A DNA stretch of 64,000 bases from Rapidithrix thailandica (GCF_039710355.1 NZ_JBDKWZ010000011.1:124001-188000); one strand, 5' to 3'. Positions 44,685 to 53,464 are shown, counted from the stretch's first letter. The notes: generated by a model from the letters alone, not told the origin. Translations and numbers: made by a program.

Positions 44685-45498
44685 AATTGTTATGATTTAG
44701 ACTAATGGATTGGTGATATGCCATGTATGGCTCTTTGGAGACGTGTACGGGTAGCCTGGTAAAGTGTCAAATCCCTTCGTTTGTCCAAATAGGTTCTTAA
44801 CTGTTTTCTTAATTAACTTCAAAAAATATATTCTTTTCTTGATGGTATTTGTATAAGTTGTTGCCTTCGTTGTTTTTGGGGACTTATGTATCTGTTCAAA
44901 GATATGCTTGAAATATTAAATATATTATCATTTTTACAAAACATATCAGCATAATTCATTGAGTGGGTATAAGTTATATTGAAAATAACAAAGTGGGGGA
45001 ATTCGGATAGGACTTCCGGAATGAAAAACACACTATTCTTCTCCAGTAATCTAAACAATTCGATGGAAGCAGGGTATTTGTTACCACAAGGGTATTTTTC
45101 ATTTAGGCTTGGAATGTTCATGTATATTGCTAGTGTATTGGTGTATTATAGGAATGGTTCATGTTATATACGCCTAATCCGCAATGGCTGTTTCCACAAT
45201 AGCAATTATTTTTTCATCCGTTATACGGCTTTAAATATAGATAACCGGATCGGTAAATTATCCAAAAGACTACTTGTTTTTTATAGTGACCCTCTCCCTG
45301 TATTATCAATTTTACCGAAGAAGCGGTGATTGTGGTAGGAATTCTGGTTGACCTACTGATGCTGCCATAATGCCTCGAGGTATGGAAAATTTATGTGGTA
45401 TAGAGTCTATGAAAAAAGATAACGGTGTAGTCTCGTATGTATCGGTAAATCTGGCTAGATAGGTGAGGGGGGAGTGTCTGGGCTTTTGGTTCGGATAT
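44685..45498. other. gene-free stretch
   Basis: About 0.8 kb without a convincing gene. Short frames on both strands (for example 44979-45329) have no protein-like composition. It probably holds decayed sequence at the edge of the cassette-like array. Confidence 0.4.
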
Positions 45499-45571
45499 CG
45501 GGCTACAATAAGCCCATCACGATTGAATCTCTAACCGGAGTTTTCGTAATGGGCTGTGCGTAGTATCGTGT
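45499..45571 (-). repeat. attC-like imperfect inverted repeat after the isochorismatase gene
   Basis: CTACAATAAGCCCATCACG and, on the opposite strand, CTACGCACAGCCCATTACG form imperfect arms with about 14 of 19 matches and a short middle. It begins nine bases past the stop codon of the isochorismatase gene, as an integron attC site would. Confidence 0.45.
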
Positions 45572-45579
45572 CGCGTTAC

Positions 45580-46146
45580 TTATATTTCAGTCATTAATTT
45601 TTCATGAGTCCATACGGTCGCAAATTCCTCATTTAAATTAGCAAGCGTGGTAAGGTGTATTGTTTCAGAATCGTATTTTTCTCCGTTAATTCCTATTCGA
45701 TCGAATGCTGCGGTTGCGTCAGCAATTAAATAAGTTTCGTAGCCAAGGTTACCTGCCATTCGAGTGGTTGTAGACACACAATGATTCGTAGTAATCCCAA
45801 CGATGACCAAGGTTTCAATTTTTAACTCATCTAACTGTCTTTTTAAATCGGTGCCAATAAAAGCACTGTTTACGTTTTTTGTAATGATTGGCTCATTTTC
45901 AATTGGATTGACGTGTTTATTAAACGCAAACCCTTGGTTAGTTTGATGTAATTTGGAATTCACATTATCCGAACTATGTCTGATATGAAAAATAGGAAGG
46001 TTTAATTCTCTCCATTGATTCAAAATTTTACCACAAATTATTTCCGCATTTTTGTTATTTCTGTTGCCTCCCCAATACTCCTCATCTAAAAATGCTTTTT
46101 GTACATCAATTAACAATAAAGCTGGATTTTTTTCTCGTAATTTCAT
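45580..46146 (-). CDS. isochorismatase-family cysteine hydrolase
   Basis: 188 aa. The catalytic triad is visible: Asp in LLLIDVQKAF (residue about 14), Lys in the EPIITKNVNSAF region and Cys in VGITTNHCVSTTTR (about 118), with the preceding cis-peptide pair. The family hydrolyses amides such as nicotinamide or ureidoacrylate, or isochorismate; the substrate is open. It is short, self-contained and followed at once by an attC-like repeat, so it is probably a cassette gene. Confidence 0.87.
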   Translation of the reverse strand: MKLREKNPALLLIDVQKAFLDEEYWGGNRNNKNAEIICGKILNQWRELNLPIFHIRHSSDNVNSKLHQTNQGFAFNKHVNPIENEPIITKNVNSAFIGTDLKRQLDELKIETLVIVGITTNHCVSTTTRMAGNLGYETYLIADATAAFDRIGINGEKYDSETIHLTTLANLNEEFATVWTHEKLMTEI

Positions 46147-46275
46147 GTAGCAGTGTTGTGTTTTTCAATTTACCAATCAATATTAGATCTTTTATATGAT
46201 AATTCGAACGATATTGACACTTAATGCCAAAATCTGTTCCTTAAGAAGCGTTGAGGAAGAATGGAGTTATCATAT

Positions 46276-46438
46276 TGAAGTGAATTAACCTTTTTCTTTT
46301 TCCTGAAAAAGGTTTCAAACATGCCTCCTCTGTGTTCCTTTTTTCAACAATAGCTTTGGCTATTCTCTTCAAAAAGTGCCTTGATGAGCCGGTTTTGATT
46401 CCATCTTCGGTCAAAAACTATACGTGTAAACCTCTTCA
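46276..46438. repeat. 163-bp dispersed repeat, copy B
   Basis: Matches 12441-12603 throughout with scattered differences. The end (TTTTGATTCCATCTTCGG to AACCTCTTCA) is closer to 54271-54328 than copy A is. It is followed directly by an AraC fragment. Confidence 0.65.
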
Positions 46439-46446
46439 TTGCTAAA

Positions 46447-46536
46447 AATAGAGCAGGCGGTATTGTGAATAATTTTTCGGTGAAGAATTCATTCAGGAAG
46501 TCGTCTTGAAAAATTAGAATGGTAAAATTTAATTCA
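46447..46536 (-). pseudogene. AraC-family gene fragment
   Basis: Minus-strand reading ELNFTILIFQDDFLNEFFTE then KLFT is a diverged copy of the segment QLDFTILIFQEDFLNEFFTD in the AraC gene at 28435-29304. Only about 30 codons remain, wedged between the dispersed repeat and an HxlR pseudogene. Confidence 0.65.
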
Positions 46537-46555
46537 CCCGTTTCTTTCTCTGTTG

Positions 46556-46862
46556 TTAGCCACTGTTTTTTTTTGTGATGATGCCAACACACGAATTTGA
46601 TCATTCATCTCTGCAGTTTCTTTTCCCCATTGGGCAATGCTTTTAGTAATGGGATAAGTGTTTTTCCGAATTCTGTCAATTCATAATCTACTTTTAAAGG
46701 AGGTTTGTCAGTATACACCGTTCTCGAAATCAAACCATCCTCTTCTAATTGTTTTAGTTGCAGGCTCAAGGTTCGCTCAGTTACTACCGGGAGCTCTTTT
46801 CGCAATTCGTTATACCTTTTTTTTTCGATTAAATGAATTAAAATTACCGCCTTCCATTTTTC
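46556..46862 (-). pseudogene. HxlR-family regulator, truncated with two frameshifts
   Basis: Pieces in three frames reassemble an HxlR protein: KWKAVILIHLIEKK, then RYNELRKELPVVTERTLSLQ, LKQLEEDGLISRTVYTDKPP and VDYELTEFGKTLIPLL, then KSIAQWGKETAEMNDQIRVL. The breaks are in A-runs (about 46818-46826 and near 46645), each one base off. The first about 20 codons are absent, cut at the next attC-like site. Confidence 0.7.
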
Positions 46863-46865
46863 TTA

Positions 46866-46945
46866 TATGTATTTCATTGTCAGGCTAGTAGGCTTATGAA
46901 GCCTATGCTTTTATCACTTTCGCCTGCATTACACTTATAGATCGC
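46866..46945 (-). repeat. attC-like imperfect inverted repeat after the MBL gene
   Basis: On the minus strand, CTATAAGTGTAATGCAGGC directly follows the MBL stop and an inverse arm ending GCCTGACAATG lies about 50 bases on. A short hairpin (TAGGCTT-ATG-AAGCCTA) sits in the middle. The first arm shares TATAAG-GTAA-GCAGGC with the site after arr. Confidence 0.5.
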
Positions 46946-46953
46946 ATGCCCTT

Positions 46954-47715
46954 TTAGTTTTTGTAAAATTTAAATTCTTCGATGTCGTGGTATCCGAAAA
47001 TTTCAATTTCCGGGTGGTCCTTCACAAACTTGCGAATTTTGCCAATGGTGGCCACTCTTAAATTGTTGTCGTCTGCACGCATTTTAGCCAACTCGTTTAC
47101 AGGATGCTGTTCATCTGCAAGTTCTATTTTCATATAATAGGCGTCTGCAACATAAAACAACCATTTGTTAGCTGCTTTTAATGCGACTCCGCAATGTCCG
47201 AAAGTATGTCCAAAAAGTGGAACAAGAAAAATCTCGGTTTCAATATCGACAATAACTTTCCTTGCTTCAAAGCCAAACCACTCTAAATCCGACTTTGCGT
47301 AAGTTTTAATGGTAGGATTATGTGCCAAAGGAAGTTTCAAATATCTTGGATTGTCCGAATTAAAGTTATCAAGCTCTTCAATGCCTAGGTGAACTGTGGC
47401 TTGCGGAAAATCTGGGAGTCCGCCAATATGGTCGTTGTCCAAATGTGAAATGATGCAATCAGTTACCTTTTTAGGGTCAAGTCCCAAATTTTCAATTTGT
47501 CGCACAGCGGTTTGATTTTCGTCAAAGCGGTAACCGACAATTTCAATAAGTTGCTGTCCTATTCTTTCCGTTGGGTTTAGAGTGTCCAAAAGCCCAATTC
47601 CCGTATCTATTAGGATAAGTCTGTCGTTTTCTTTTAGCAACAAGCAATGTCCGCAAACATTGTCGTTAACTGGCGAAACAATTTTAACACAGTTCAAATG
47701 ATGTATTTCGGGCAT
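46954..47715 (-). CDS. MBL-fold hydrolase (AHL-lactonase-like)
   Basis: 253 aa. The dinuclear zinc motif is SHLDNDHIGG (about residues 100-109), with further ligands in GHTFGHCGVAL (about 165-175) and YVADAYY, and a final His in FGYHDIEEF. Overall pattern and length fit the lactonase/glyoxalase-II-like group. The start at 47715 (MPEIHHLN) is preferred over 47754. A real substrate is not evident. An attC-like repeat follows the stop. Confidence 0.85.
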   Translation of the reverse strand: MPEIHHLNCVKIVSPVNDNVCGHCLLLKENDRLILIDTGIGLLDTLNPTERIGQQLIEIVGYRFDENQTAVRQIENLGLDPKKVTDCIISHLDNDHIGGLPDFPQATVHLGIEELDNFNSDNPRYLKLPLAHNPTIKTYAKSDLEWFGFEARKVIVDIETEIFLVPLFGHTFGHCGVALKAANKWLFYVADAYYMKIELADEQHPVNELAKMRADDNNLRVATIGKIRKFVKDHPEIEIFGYHDIEEFKFYKN

Positions 47716-47899
47716 AATTTTTCTTTTATTTAGAATGGTTGTTACCCTATTCAAAATAGGCTTTTAGTCTCCGGCAAAAGTTGCAAGTGCTTTATTGAGT
47801 TCAATGACATCCTCTTTATATCGGGGATATTTGATAATATTTCTCACACTATGATTGGTATCACTAACAACCCCAATGTTTTGAATTATATAGAAAGGT

Positions 47900-48442
47900 C
47901 TATCTACCATTAAGCCATTCACAATACATATTGGCAATATAATCGGATTGTTTGGCAAACATAGATATTGATTTCAACTTTTTACTTACCAGGGATTCGG
48001 CTAGTTCTCTTTTATTTTCCTCAACTCCAGTCATTGGAAGTAATAACAAAAATAACTTTTCATACTTATCAAAAGAGATCAGTTCTTTAAGGGTTAAAAA
48101 CCATGCTTCGAAATGTCCGCCCTGATTTCCGATATATTTAGAATTAAGAAAAAAAGTTGTTTCTGAAGAATGAAATTCTATTGCAAAACTGATATCTTCC
48201 GTCAATTTTCCAGCAATGACTTTAGGGTTTTCCACTGTTCCTACCTCATCAGAGCAAAACTCATCATACCAATCTTTAAAAAAAGGAATATGTTTTTCAA
48301 TGTCCACTACTTCGCGGATAGCCTCATCAATATTTAGTTCTTTTTGCTCATCAAATCCCCTAAAACAGTAAGAAATGTAAAAGTGCCAAAAATTCAGATT
48401 ATCAAACTCAATGTCCTTTTTTGTCAAAAGTTGGTTGTTCAT
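47900..48442 (-). CDS. hypothetical protein, possibly frameshifted at its 3' end
   Basis: 180 aa, soluble. The stretch IEFHSSETTFFLNSKYIGNQ and GGHFEAWFLTLKELI has the look of small immunity-type proteins, but I cannot name a family. After NMYCEWLNGR the frame stops; the other frame continues VDRPFYIIQNIGVVSDTNHS and KYKEDVIELNKALATFAGD-like sequence to 47764, which reads as a natural C-terminus. A one-base shift near 47900 would give about 225 aa. Confidence 0.6.
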   Translation of the reverse strand: MNNQLLTKKDIEFDNLNFWHFYISYCFRGFDEQKELNIDEAIREVVDIEKHIPFFKDWYDEFCSDEVGTVENPKVIAGKLTEDISFAIEFHSSETTFFLNSKYIGNQGGHFEAWFLTLKELISFDKYEKLFLLLLPMTGVEENKRELAESLVSKKLKSISMFAKQSDYIANMYCEWLNGR

Positions 48443-48521
48443 ATATTCTATTTTCTAATTCCTTGTCAAAATAATTTATACTTTGTTTCATTTTCGGTTG
48501 TCCTGCGGTACTGTCGCTAGC

Positions 48522-48785
48522 TTAAAGATAGCGGTTTCGGGTAGAAACCGTAGGGCATTTCACAGCTGTGTACTTGTCCACCGAGACAAATAGCAATGAC
48601 ATTCCACCGAATCCGGACGAACTGGGGTTATGGTCGAGGTTAAATGCATCAAACATACTTACCGCAAATCCTGGCATTACGATAAACATGATTATAAATG
48701 TCATTGCGAAGTGGTCCACCAACATTGAAGTTAGTCTTAGTCGGAATAAAAGCTCCGGCCTTCCGGTCATTCTTTCAGCCTGCAT
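48522..48785 (-). pseudogene. RDD-like membrane protein fragment
   Basis: Minus-strand reading RPELLFRLRLTSMLVDHFAM and TFIIMFIVMPGFAVSMFDAF, then GFGGMSLLFVS. This looks like the first membrane helices of an RDD-type protein, ending abruptly around 48590. Its start lies within the attC-like arm after the methyltransferase. Confidence 0.45.
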
Positions 48786-48804
48786 TGCGTATAGTTGTGG
48801 GTAG
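48772..48804 (-). repeat. attC-like arm at the methyltransferase 3' end
   Basis: Minus strand ACAACTATACGCAATGCAGGC followed by TGAAAG resembles the arms at 46920-46945 and 51171-51193 (TATA-GC-A-GCAGGC then AAAG). It overlaps the last codons of the methyltransferase. The opposite arm was not found. Confidence 0.4.
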
Positions 48805-49419
48805 TTTTTTCTTACAAACTACCATCCAATGCTTTTCATTAGGATTTTCTTCAGGTTCATTAATTTCTTTTGCTTCGATAATGTTATAATCTCCAAACTC
48901 TTCTATTATGGACTTTTCATCATAAAAGTACAGGTTAAGTCCGTGAGGCGAATGGAAGGTGTTCTTTTCTAACTCTTCTCCCACACCAAATCGCTTATCG
49001 TTTATGGATAATGCTACAAAAACCATAATTCCTGTATGCTTTAATTGTGTATAACAATCATCAATTAATTTTTTTCTGTCCGCTTTATTCAATAAATGAA
49101 TAAGTGAGTAGCAGTAGATTGATTGATATTGGTTTTTATCAAAAGGCATCTCGGTAACAGAACCATAGTGTATTATTACCTCGCTTCCAAAATGCTTTCT
49201 AGCTCTTTTTATGGCTGTTTTCGATATTTCAATTCCAGTTACATCAAATCCTTTATCATAAAACACTTTTGCATTTCTTCCATATCCGAACCCAGGAATT
49301 AATATACTTTTAATGTTGTTTTTCTGCATCAATTCAAGCACTGTATGTGCATTGTCAGTGGGTTTCTCACCCCACATTCTATCATTACTATTAAAAGCGG
49401 ATTCCCAAAATTCTGACAT
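48775..49419 (-). CDS. class I SAM-dependent methyltransferase
   Basis: 214 aa. Motif I is ILIPGFGYGRNAKVF (residues about 38-52), motif II is VTGIEISKTAI, and YGSVTEMPF and SIYCYSLIHLL follow. The start MSEFWESAFNSNDRMWGEKP resembles small thiopurine- or tellurite-type methyltransferases. The last codons (TTIRNAG) run into the attC-like arm, which suggests that the native C-terminus was altered when the cassette was joined. Substrate unknown. Confidence 0.85.
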   Translation of the reverse strand: MSEFWESAFNSNDRMWGEKPTDNAHTVLELMQKNNIKSILIPGFGYGRNAKVFYDKGFDVTGIEISKTAIKRARKHFGSEVIIHYGSVTEMPFDKNQYQSIYCYSLIHLLNKADRKKLIDDCYTQLKHTGIMVFVALSINDKRFGVGEELEKNTFHSPHGLNLYFYDEKSIIEEFGDYNIIEAKEINEPEENPNEKHWMVVCKKKLPTTIRNAG

Positions 49420-49490
49420 AGCTAGGTATTTGTTTTTTTTTCGAAGGTGTTTAACGTGTTATGTACTTGGATTTCCGTTGTTTTTTAATT

Positions 49491-49625
49491 GTCCGCAACG
49501 GTATCGACTATGAGCAGTTGGGGGGGATGCCTTAACTTTTCAGCATAGCACCGACCTTTGTTTTTATGTTTGTACTTTCGTTTTTATCACTTTCACCCCA
49601 ATTGCTTATCACCATTGTTGTGTGG
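49491..49625 (-). repeat. attC-like imperfect inverted repeat after the AraC-GyrI gene
   Basis: Left arm 49494-49527 (CAACGGTATCGACTATGAGC then AGTTGGGG) and the complement of 49591-49625 (CAACAATGGTGATAAGC then AATTGGGG) align over about 27 bases with bulges. The site starts 12 bases after the stop of the AraC-GyrI gene. This is the clearest pair of arms in the array. Confidence 0.55.
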
Positions 49626-49636
49626 TTGTTTTTTTA

Positions 49637-51037
49637 TTATTCGAGTATGTCCTTAATCTCGTTTATGAATTTTAATGAATTCTTTTCAATCTGCTCAGTT
49701 AGTTTTCCTTTATTATTAAAATCAGGTTTTTCTACTATGGTTTGGTCAATAATTGATAAACTGTCATTAATTGACTCTGCCAAATGATATTTGTTCCAAT
49801 CACTACCTTTAAAGATGTTCCAGTACTTCTTACGAGTATCTTTGTTTTGACCCGATAAACATATGGAAAAATACAAATTTTTATGGTTTAGAATGATAAC
49901 AAATTTGAGTTTTTGTTTTTTCAACTCTTCCGTTGTTAGCGAAAAATAGGAAAAATCAGGGTTGCCTTGGTAAACGCTTCCAAGTTTAAATTGTGAGTCA
50001 TATTCTTTATGAAAAAACATCCTCAATTCTTTCATATACTGTATCAATTGATGATAATCTAAGCTCTTTTCACATCGGTTGTTTTGTTCCTTTTCATTTG
50101 AAAAATTCACCGTGCTTATTTTCCCAAGTTTCATCTTATCTGTTTTTTCAAGCGGAATACAAATGTCTAAAATGAATTTTTGCTCGGGATGAGTTTTATG
50201 GTCATTATGATACATTTCAAAATAGTCTCCATCTCTAAATTCATACCCATTCTCTACAACCCAGACACACATACTTTTCCAGGCTTTTGAAATTTCTTCT
50301 GCTTTGATTTCAAAATGTCCAATGGCATAAATGCTTTTCTTTAGAATATGTTCTCTGATTTCTCCATCAGAATTGATTCTCTCTGTAATTGTCACACAGG
50401 TGCTGAATCTCACTTTTGAGGTTTGAGTAACATTCGGGTTGTCGTGATAAATAGTAAAAGCTTTGAAATTTGAAGTATCCAATACGTTTCTTTGGTGTCC
50501 CCATTCCATCAATCTTTGAAACATATTACCTGCTTTATCAAATTCTCCAATGTGCGATATACAGGCAAGCTTCAGTTCTGAAATTTCTTGTATCGTTATT
50601 TGTGCATTCATTTTAATCCATTGTTTTAAATTATCAATGGAACAAATGTATTTTTCAGATGAAAAAGGTTCTATACCAATCTTGCTAAGTATTTTTTTTC
50701 CTTCCGATTTAAATACACTTGGGCTAACACCGTAGTACTTTTTAAAGGCTCTCGAAAACGAGTTGTCACTATTGAAACCATACTGGTACGCTAAATCTTT
50801 TAAAGCGGAATTTGGTTCTACTAACAGAATTGAAGCAATTCGTTCAATCCTTTTTCTAGAGATGAATTCGTTTAACCTTTCGTTAACTACTGTTGAAAAT
50901 ACTCTATGGAAGTGGTAAGGCGAATAATGGACTTTCTCGGATAAATATTCGAGTGATAGGTCGGCATCAAGATTTTTCTCAATAAAATCCAAGACGAAAT
51001 AGATTCGTTTGAGATACTCTCGTTTTGTTTTGTTCAT
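49637..51037 (-). CDS. AraC HTH + GyrI-like effector domain + C-terminal DUF7000-like domain
   Basis: 466 aa in three parts. Residues 1-110 are an AraC double HTH (LEYLSEKVHYSPYHFHRVFS ... SALKDLAYQYGFNSDNSFSR). Residues about 140-295 are a GyrI-like effector-binding domain (KLACISHIGEFDKAGNMFQR ... KFILDICIPL). Residues about 305-466 resemble DUF7000 (YHQLIQYMKELRMFFHKEYD). The start at 51037 (MNKTKREYL) is chosen; the longer frame to 51124 runs through the attC-like site. Likely a drug- or metabolite-sensing regulator carried as a cassette. Confidence 0.85.
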   Translation of the reverse strand: MNKTKREYLKRIYFVLDFIEKNLDADLSLEYLSEKVHYSPYHFHRVFSTVVNERLNEFISRKRIERIASILLVEPNSALKDLAYQYGFNSDNSFSRAFKKYYGVSPSVFKSEGKKILSKIGIEPFSSEKYICSIDNLKQWIKMNAQITIQEISELKLACISHIGEFDKAGNMFQRLMEWGHQRNVLDTSNFKAFTIYHDNPNVTQTSKVRFSTCVTITERINSDGEIREHILKKSIYAIGHFEIKAEEISKAWKSMCVWVVENGYEFRDGDYFEMYHNDHKTHPEQKFILDICIPLEKTDKMKLGKISTVNFSNEKEQNNRCEKSLDYHQLIQYMKELRMFFHKEYDSQFKLGSVYQGNPDFSYFSLTTEELKKQKLKFVIILNHKNLYFSICLSGQNKDTRKKYWNIFKGSDWNKYHLAESINDSLSIIDQTIVEKPDFNNKGKLTEQIEKNSLKFINEIKDILE

Positions 51038-51058
51038 TACATTTCGTTTTTCTATATG

Positions 51059-51193
51059 CCATATAACGGTCCAGTGTAAGTGTAGTGCGGGATTTCGGAG
51101 CAATTCCCTGTCCGCCCACCCCAAAATTACTTAGGAGCAAAAATGTTCAATTTTAACCTTTTAGCCTGCCTTACGCTTATACAATGTTGGGGG
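51059..51193 (-). repeat. attC-like imperfect inverted repeat after arr
   Basis: Left arm 51059-51091 (AACGGTCCAGTGTAAGTGTA then GTGCGGG) and the complement of 51171-51193 (AACATTGTATAAGCGTAAGG then CAGGC) align with a three-base bulge. It lies 8 bases past the stop of arr and directly before the AraC-GyrI start. Confidence 0.55.
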
Positions 51194-51200
51194 TTCGTTT

Positions 51201-51653
51201 TTACTCTTCGTCATTTAATGAATTGATTCCTTGTTCTTTAAGTTTTCTAAGGTGTTCTTTCATTGTTTTAACCTGTTCTGTTGGGTGTCCCTGCCAGTTG
51301 GAAACTTCTCCAACAACTCGAAATGGTTCAGTAGAACGATAAGATTTTGAGGGGTTACCGGGAAACTTTTTGTCTGTCAAATCAGGATCGTCTTCAATCT
51401 GCCCAGTAGGCTCTACTAAGTAAATTCTTTCTTGTCCTTCGCCAAAGGCAAGTTCTGCGCCCCAAACTGCAGCGTCCAATGTCGCAGATAAGAAAATGTA
51501 TTTTGCATTTTTTCTCTGACCGTAGTTTGAGTTGAAACCAGGTTCAATTAGGTCTCCAATTTTCAAGTCGGCTTTAGTCCCGTGAAAATAAGTTTGAGCA
51601 AAGGGAGTTGCTCCTTGTGCATTTGAGTTCTTCTTTTCTTTGCTTTTATCCAT
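51201..51653 (-). CDS. arr: NAD(+)-rifampin ADP-ribosyltransferase Arr
   Basis: 150 aa, the full length of the family. Catalytic and binding residues are in place: His in TYFHGTKADLKIGDL (residue about 24), Tyr in NAKYIFLSATLDAAVWGAEL and Asp in DDPDLTDKKFPGNPSKSYRS. Arr inactivates rifampicin by ADP-ribosylation at the 23-OH. Arr genes are classical integron cassettes, and here the gene is followed by an attC-like repeat and sits in a co-oriented array. The N-terminal about 15 residues are a Lys/Asn-rich extension. Confidence 0.93.
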   Translation of the reverse strand: MDKSKEKKNSNAQGATPFAQTYFHGTKADLKIGDLIEPGFNSNYGQRKNAKYIFLSATLDAAVWGAELAFGEGQERIYLVEPTGQIEDDPDLTDKKFPGNPSKSYRSTEPFRVVGEVSNWQGHPTEQVKTMKEHLRKLKEQGINSLNDEE

Positions 51654-52102
51654 TGTCGTTTTGTTGTCTGTTCATATTGGGTTTTGCTATAATGACACTA
51701 ACAATCGAATAAACACCACTACTGACGTTTATCCGGACTATATTCTACCTCTAATCTAGTATTTTTCTTAATTTTTTTAAGAAAACTTGTTGCAGAATAT
51801 TTCCACTTTCTTACCAACTGTGGATCATTGGCGGCAGCCGCTGCTGCGACTGCCGCTACTTTTAGGAGGGTAGCCGTAATATTTACAGGCTGGTGTTGGG
51901 CATGCGCTCAATAAGTTTCCGGGCTAGCTTAACGGTAGTCAGCCACCGACTTATTTGTAAAAGTCTTGGGCCTCATCCCAAATTTCACCTGTCCATTATG
52001 CTAAGCCTTCCCGGTGCATTGGAAAGAGACGTTTCATTTCTGAACCAAAACCAGGGATTGAGCCCGTTTTAAACGATGGACTCAACCGTGTTAAGGAGCT
52101 TT
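51654..52102. other. gene-free stretch with GC-rich inverted repeat
   Basis: No gene seen. GCGGCAG (51831-51837) and CTGCCGC (51850-51856) form a short GC-rich hairpin. The stretch separates the cassette-like array from the oxidoreductase relic. Confidence 0.4.
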
Positions 52103-53077
52103 TTATATTTCTTTTTCAATCTCTATTCCTATTTTGCCATAAAAATTTTCATCACCTGTTTTGTGTTCCAATAAGCGATGAGCTTTACCGATCTCTGACA
52201 ATGAAAAGACCTTGTTTAAAATCGGTTTTAGCTTTTAGCTTTCTACCAATTGGGTCAGTTCATCCAATTTTTTTCTATTCTGTCGATTAAAGACAAAATG
52301 GTAGGTGGCATTTTTCCCCCAGGCCTCAATAAGGTTCTGAGGTTTCTCAATATCAACCAATGTAACTACCTGCCCCATCTGACTGAGTATTTTCCCACTA
52401 TCAGCAAGGGTAGTGCCTCCTATGGTGTCAATTATTACATCCACTCCTTTATTGCCTGTCATTTGTTGAATCGCATTGATGTAATTTTCATTTTCGTAGT
52501 CAATCACATAATCGGCACCTAATTCCATAAGAAAGTCATGATGGGCTTTTCTTGCTGTAGTAAACACAATTCCTCCCATAGCCTTGGCAATTTGAATGGT
52601 TGGTATGCCTACACCACCGGCACCCCCGTGAATCAAAATAGTCTGGTTGATTTTGAGTTGTGCCCTGGTAACTAGCATCTCCCAAGCGGTACCTGCTGCT
52701 AAGGGAAGCGTTGCGGCTTCCAGATGGCTAAGACTTTTTGGCTTCAGGCCAATGATAGACTCGTGGGCACAGTGATATTGCGCATAACTTCCTTGCCCCT
52801 TAAAAATCTCAGGGGTGTAGTACACTTCATCACCGACTTTAAAGTTTTCTACTCCCGGGCCAAGTTCTACGATCTCACCGGAGACATCATGACCCGTAAT
52901 GACAGGCAAGTCCAATTCATTTTTATAATCCCCCCGGCGCACTTGGTAGTCCAAAGGATTCACAGAAGTGGCAAAGACCTTGACTAAAACTTCCCTGAAC
53001 TTAGGTTACGGCATTGGTATGTCTACCATTTCGAAATTTTCAACAGGGCCGAACTCTTTTAACATTACTGCTTTCAT
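52103..53077 (-). pseudogene. MDR-family zinc-free quinone-type oxidoreductase, two in-frame stops
   Basis: From ATG 53077 the frame reads MKAVMLKEFGPVENFEMVDI then MP and TAA; it goes on PKFREVLVKVFATSVNPLDY ... LPVITGHDVSGEIVELG, LIHGGAGGVGIPTIQIAKA and VDVIIDTIGG. A second TAA (52235-52237) follows TQLVES, and the same frame continues KLKPILNKVFSLSEIGKAHR to a natural end. Without the two stops it would be a normal 324-aa NADPH oxidoreductase. It lies downstream of an ArsR gene with matching operators. Confidence 0.8.
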
Positions 53078-53096
53078 GATTAATATATTTAGTAAA

Positions 53097-53112
53097 TTAG
53101 GTAAATACCTAA
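53097..53112. promoter_or_regulatory. ArsR operator candidate before the oxidoreductase
   Basis: TTAGGTA-AA-TACCTAA, a perfect 7-2-7 inverted repeat, 20 bases upstream of the oxidoreductase start. It shares TTAGG/CCTAA with the site before arsR. Confidence 0.55.
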
Positions 53113-53131
53113 ATAGTAAATTAAAAAATTT

Positions 53132-53437
53132 TTAAAGTCTCTCTTTTATATATATTGCTAACTCTTGGATAGATTTTTCATTTCTTTTATAATATGTCCA
53201 TTGTCCCTTTCTTGTGGCAATCAAAATATTCGCGGCCGACATAGTTTTTAAATAATCAGAAACGGTAGGCACGGACATGCCGGCCTTTTTGGCAATATCG
53301 GATACACATACACCTAATGCTGGCGTGTATTCGCTCAGTTCCTCCTCAGGAAAATGAGCAAAGGGGTCTTTTAACCATTTAAGAATATTTAAACGTGTTT
53401 CGTTTGATAAAGACTTAATGATTGCCAATAATTCCAT
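53132..53437 (-). CDS. ArsR-family winged-helix regulator
   Basis: 101 aa: LLAIIKSLSNETRLNILKWL (helices 1-2), VSDIAKKAGMSVPTVSDYLK (HTH, about 49-68) and a wing ending GQWTYYKRNE. The metal-type ELCVCDL motif is replaced by GVCVSDI, with one Cys. It probably senses a reactive compound and controls the downstream oxidoreductase and itself, since both have similar inverted repeats upstream. Confidence 0.87.
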   Translation of the reverse strand: MELLAIIKSLSNETRLNILKWLKDPFAHFPEEELSEYTPALGVCVSDIAKKAGMSVPTVSDYLKTMSAANILIATRKGQWTYYKRNEKSIQELAIYIKERL

Positions 53438-53446
53438 AGCTACAAA

Positions 53447-53464
53447 TTTAGGAAATTCCCTAAA
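53447..53464. promoter_or_regulatory. ArsR operator candidate before arsR-type gene
   Basis: TTTAGG-AAATTC-CCTAAA (6-6-6) begins 9 bases upstream of the regulator start, which would allow autorepression. Confidence 0.5.

Noticed and set aside
44979..45329. 116-codon plus-strand frame in the gap before the isochorismatase gene
   Set aside because: No recognisable pattern, no ribosome site, and an equally long frame exists on the other strand; probably chance.
46344..46604. 86-codon minus-strand frame
   Set aside because: It is a chance join of HxlR tail, AraC fragment and dispersed repeat, not a gene.
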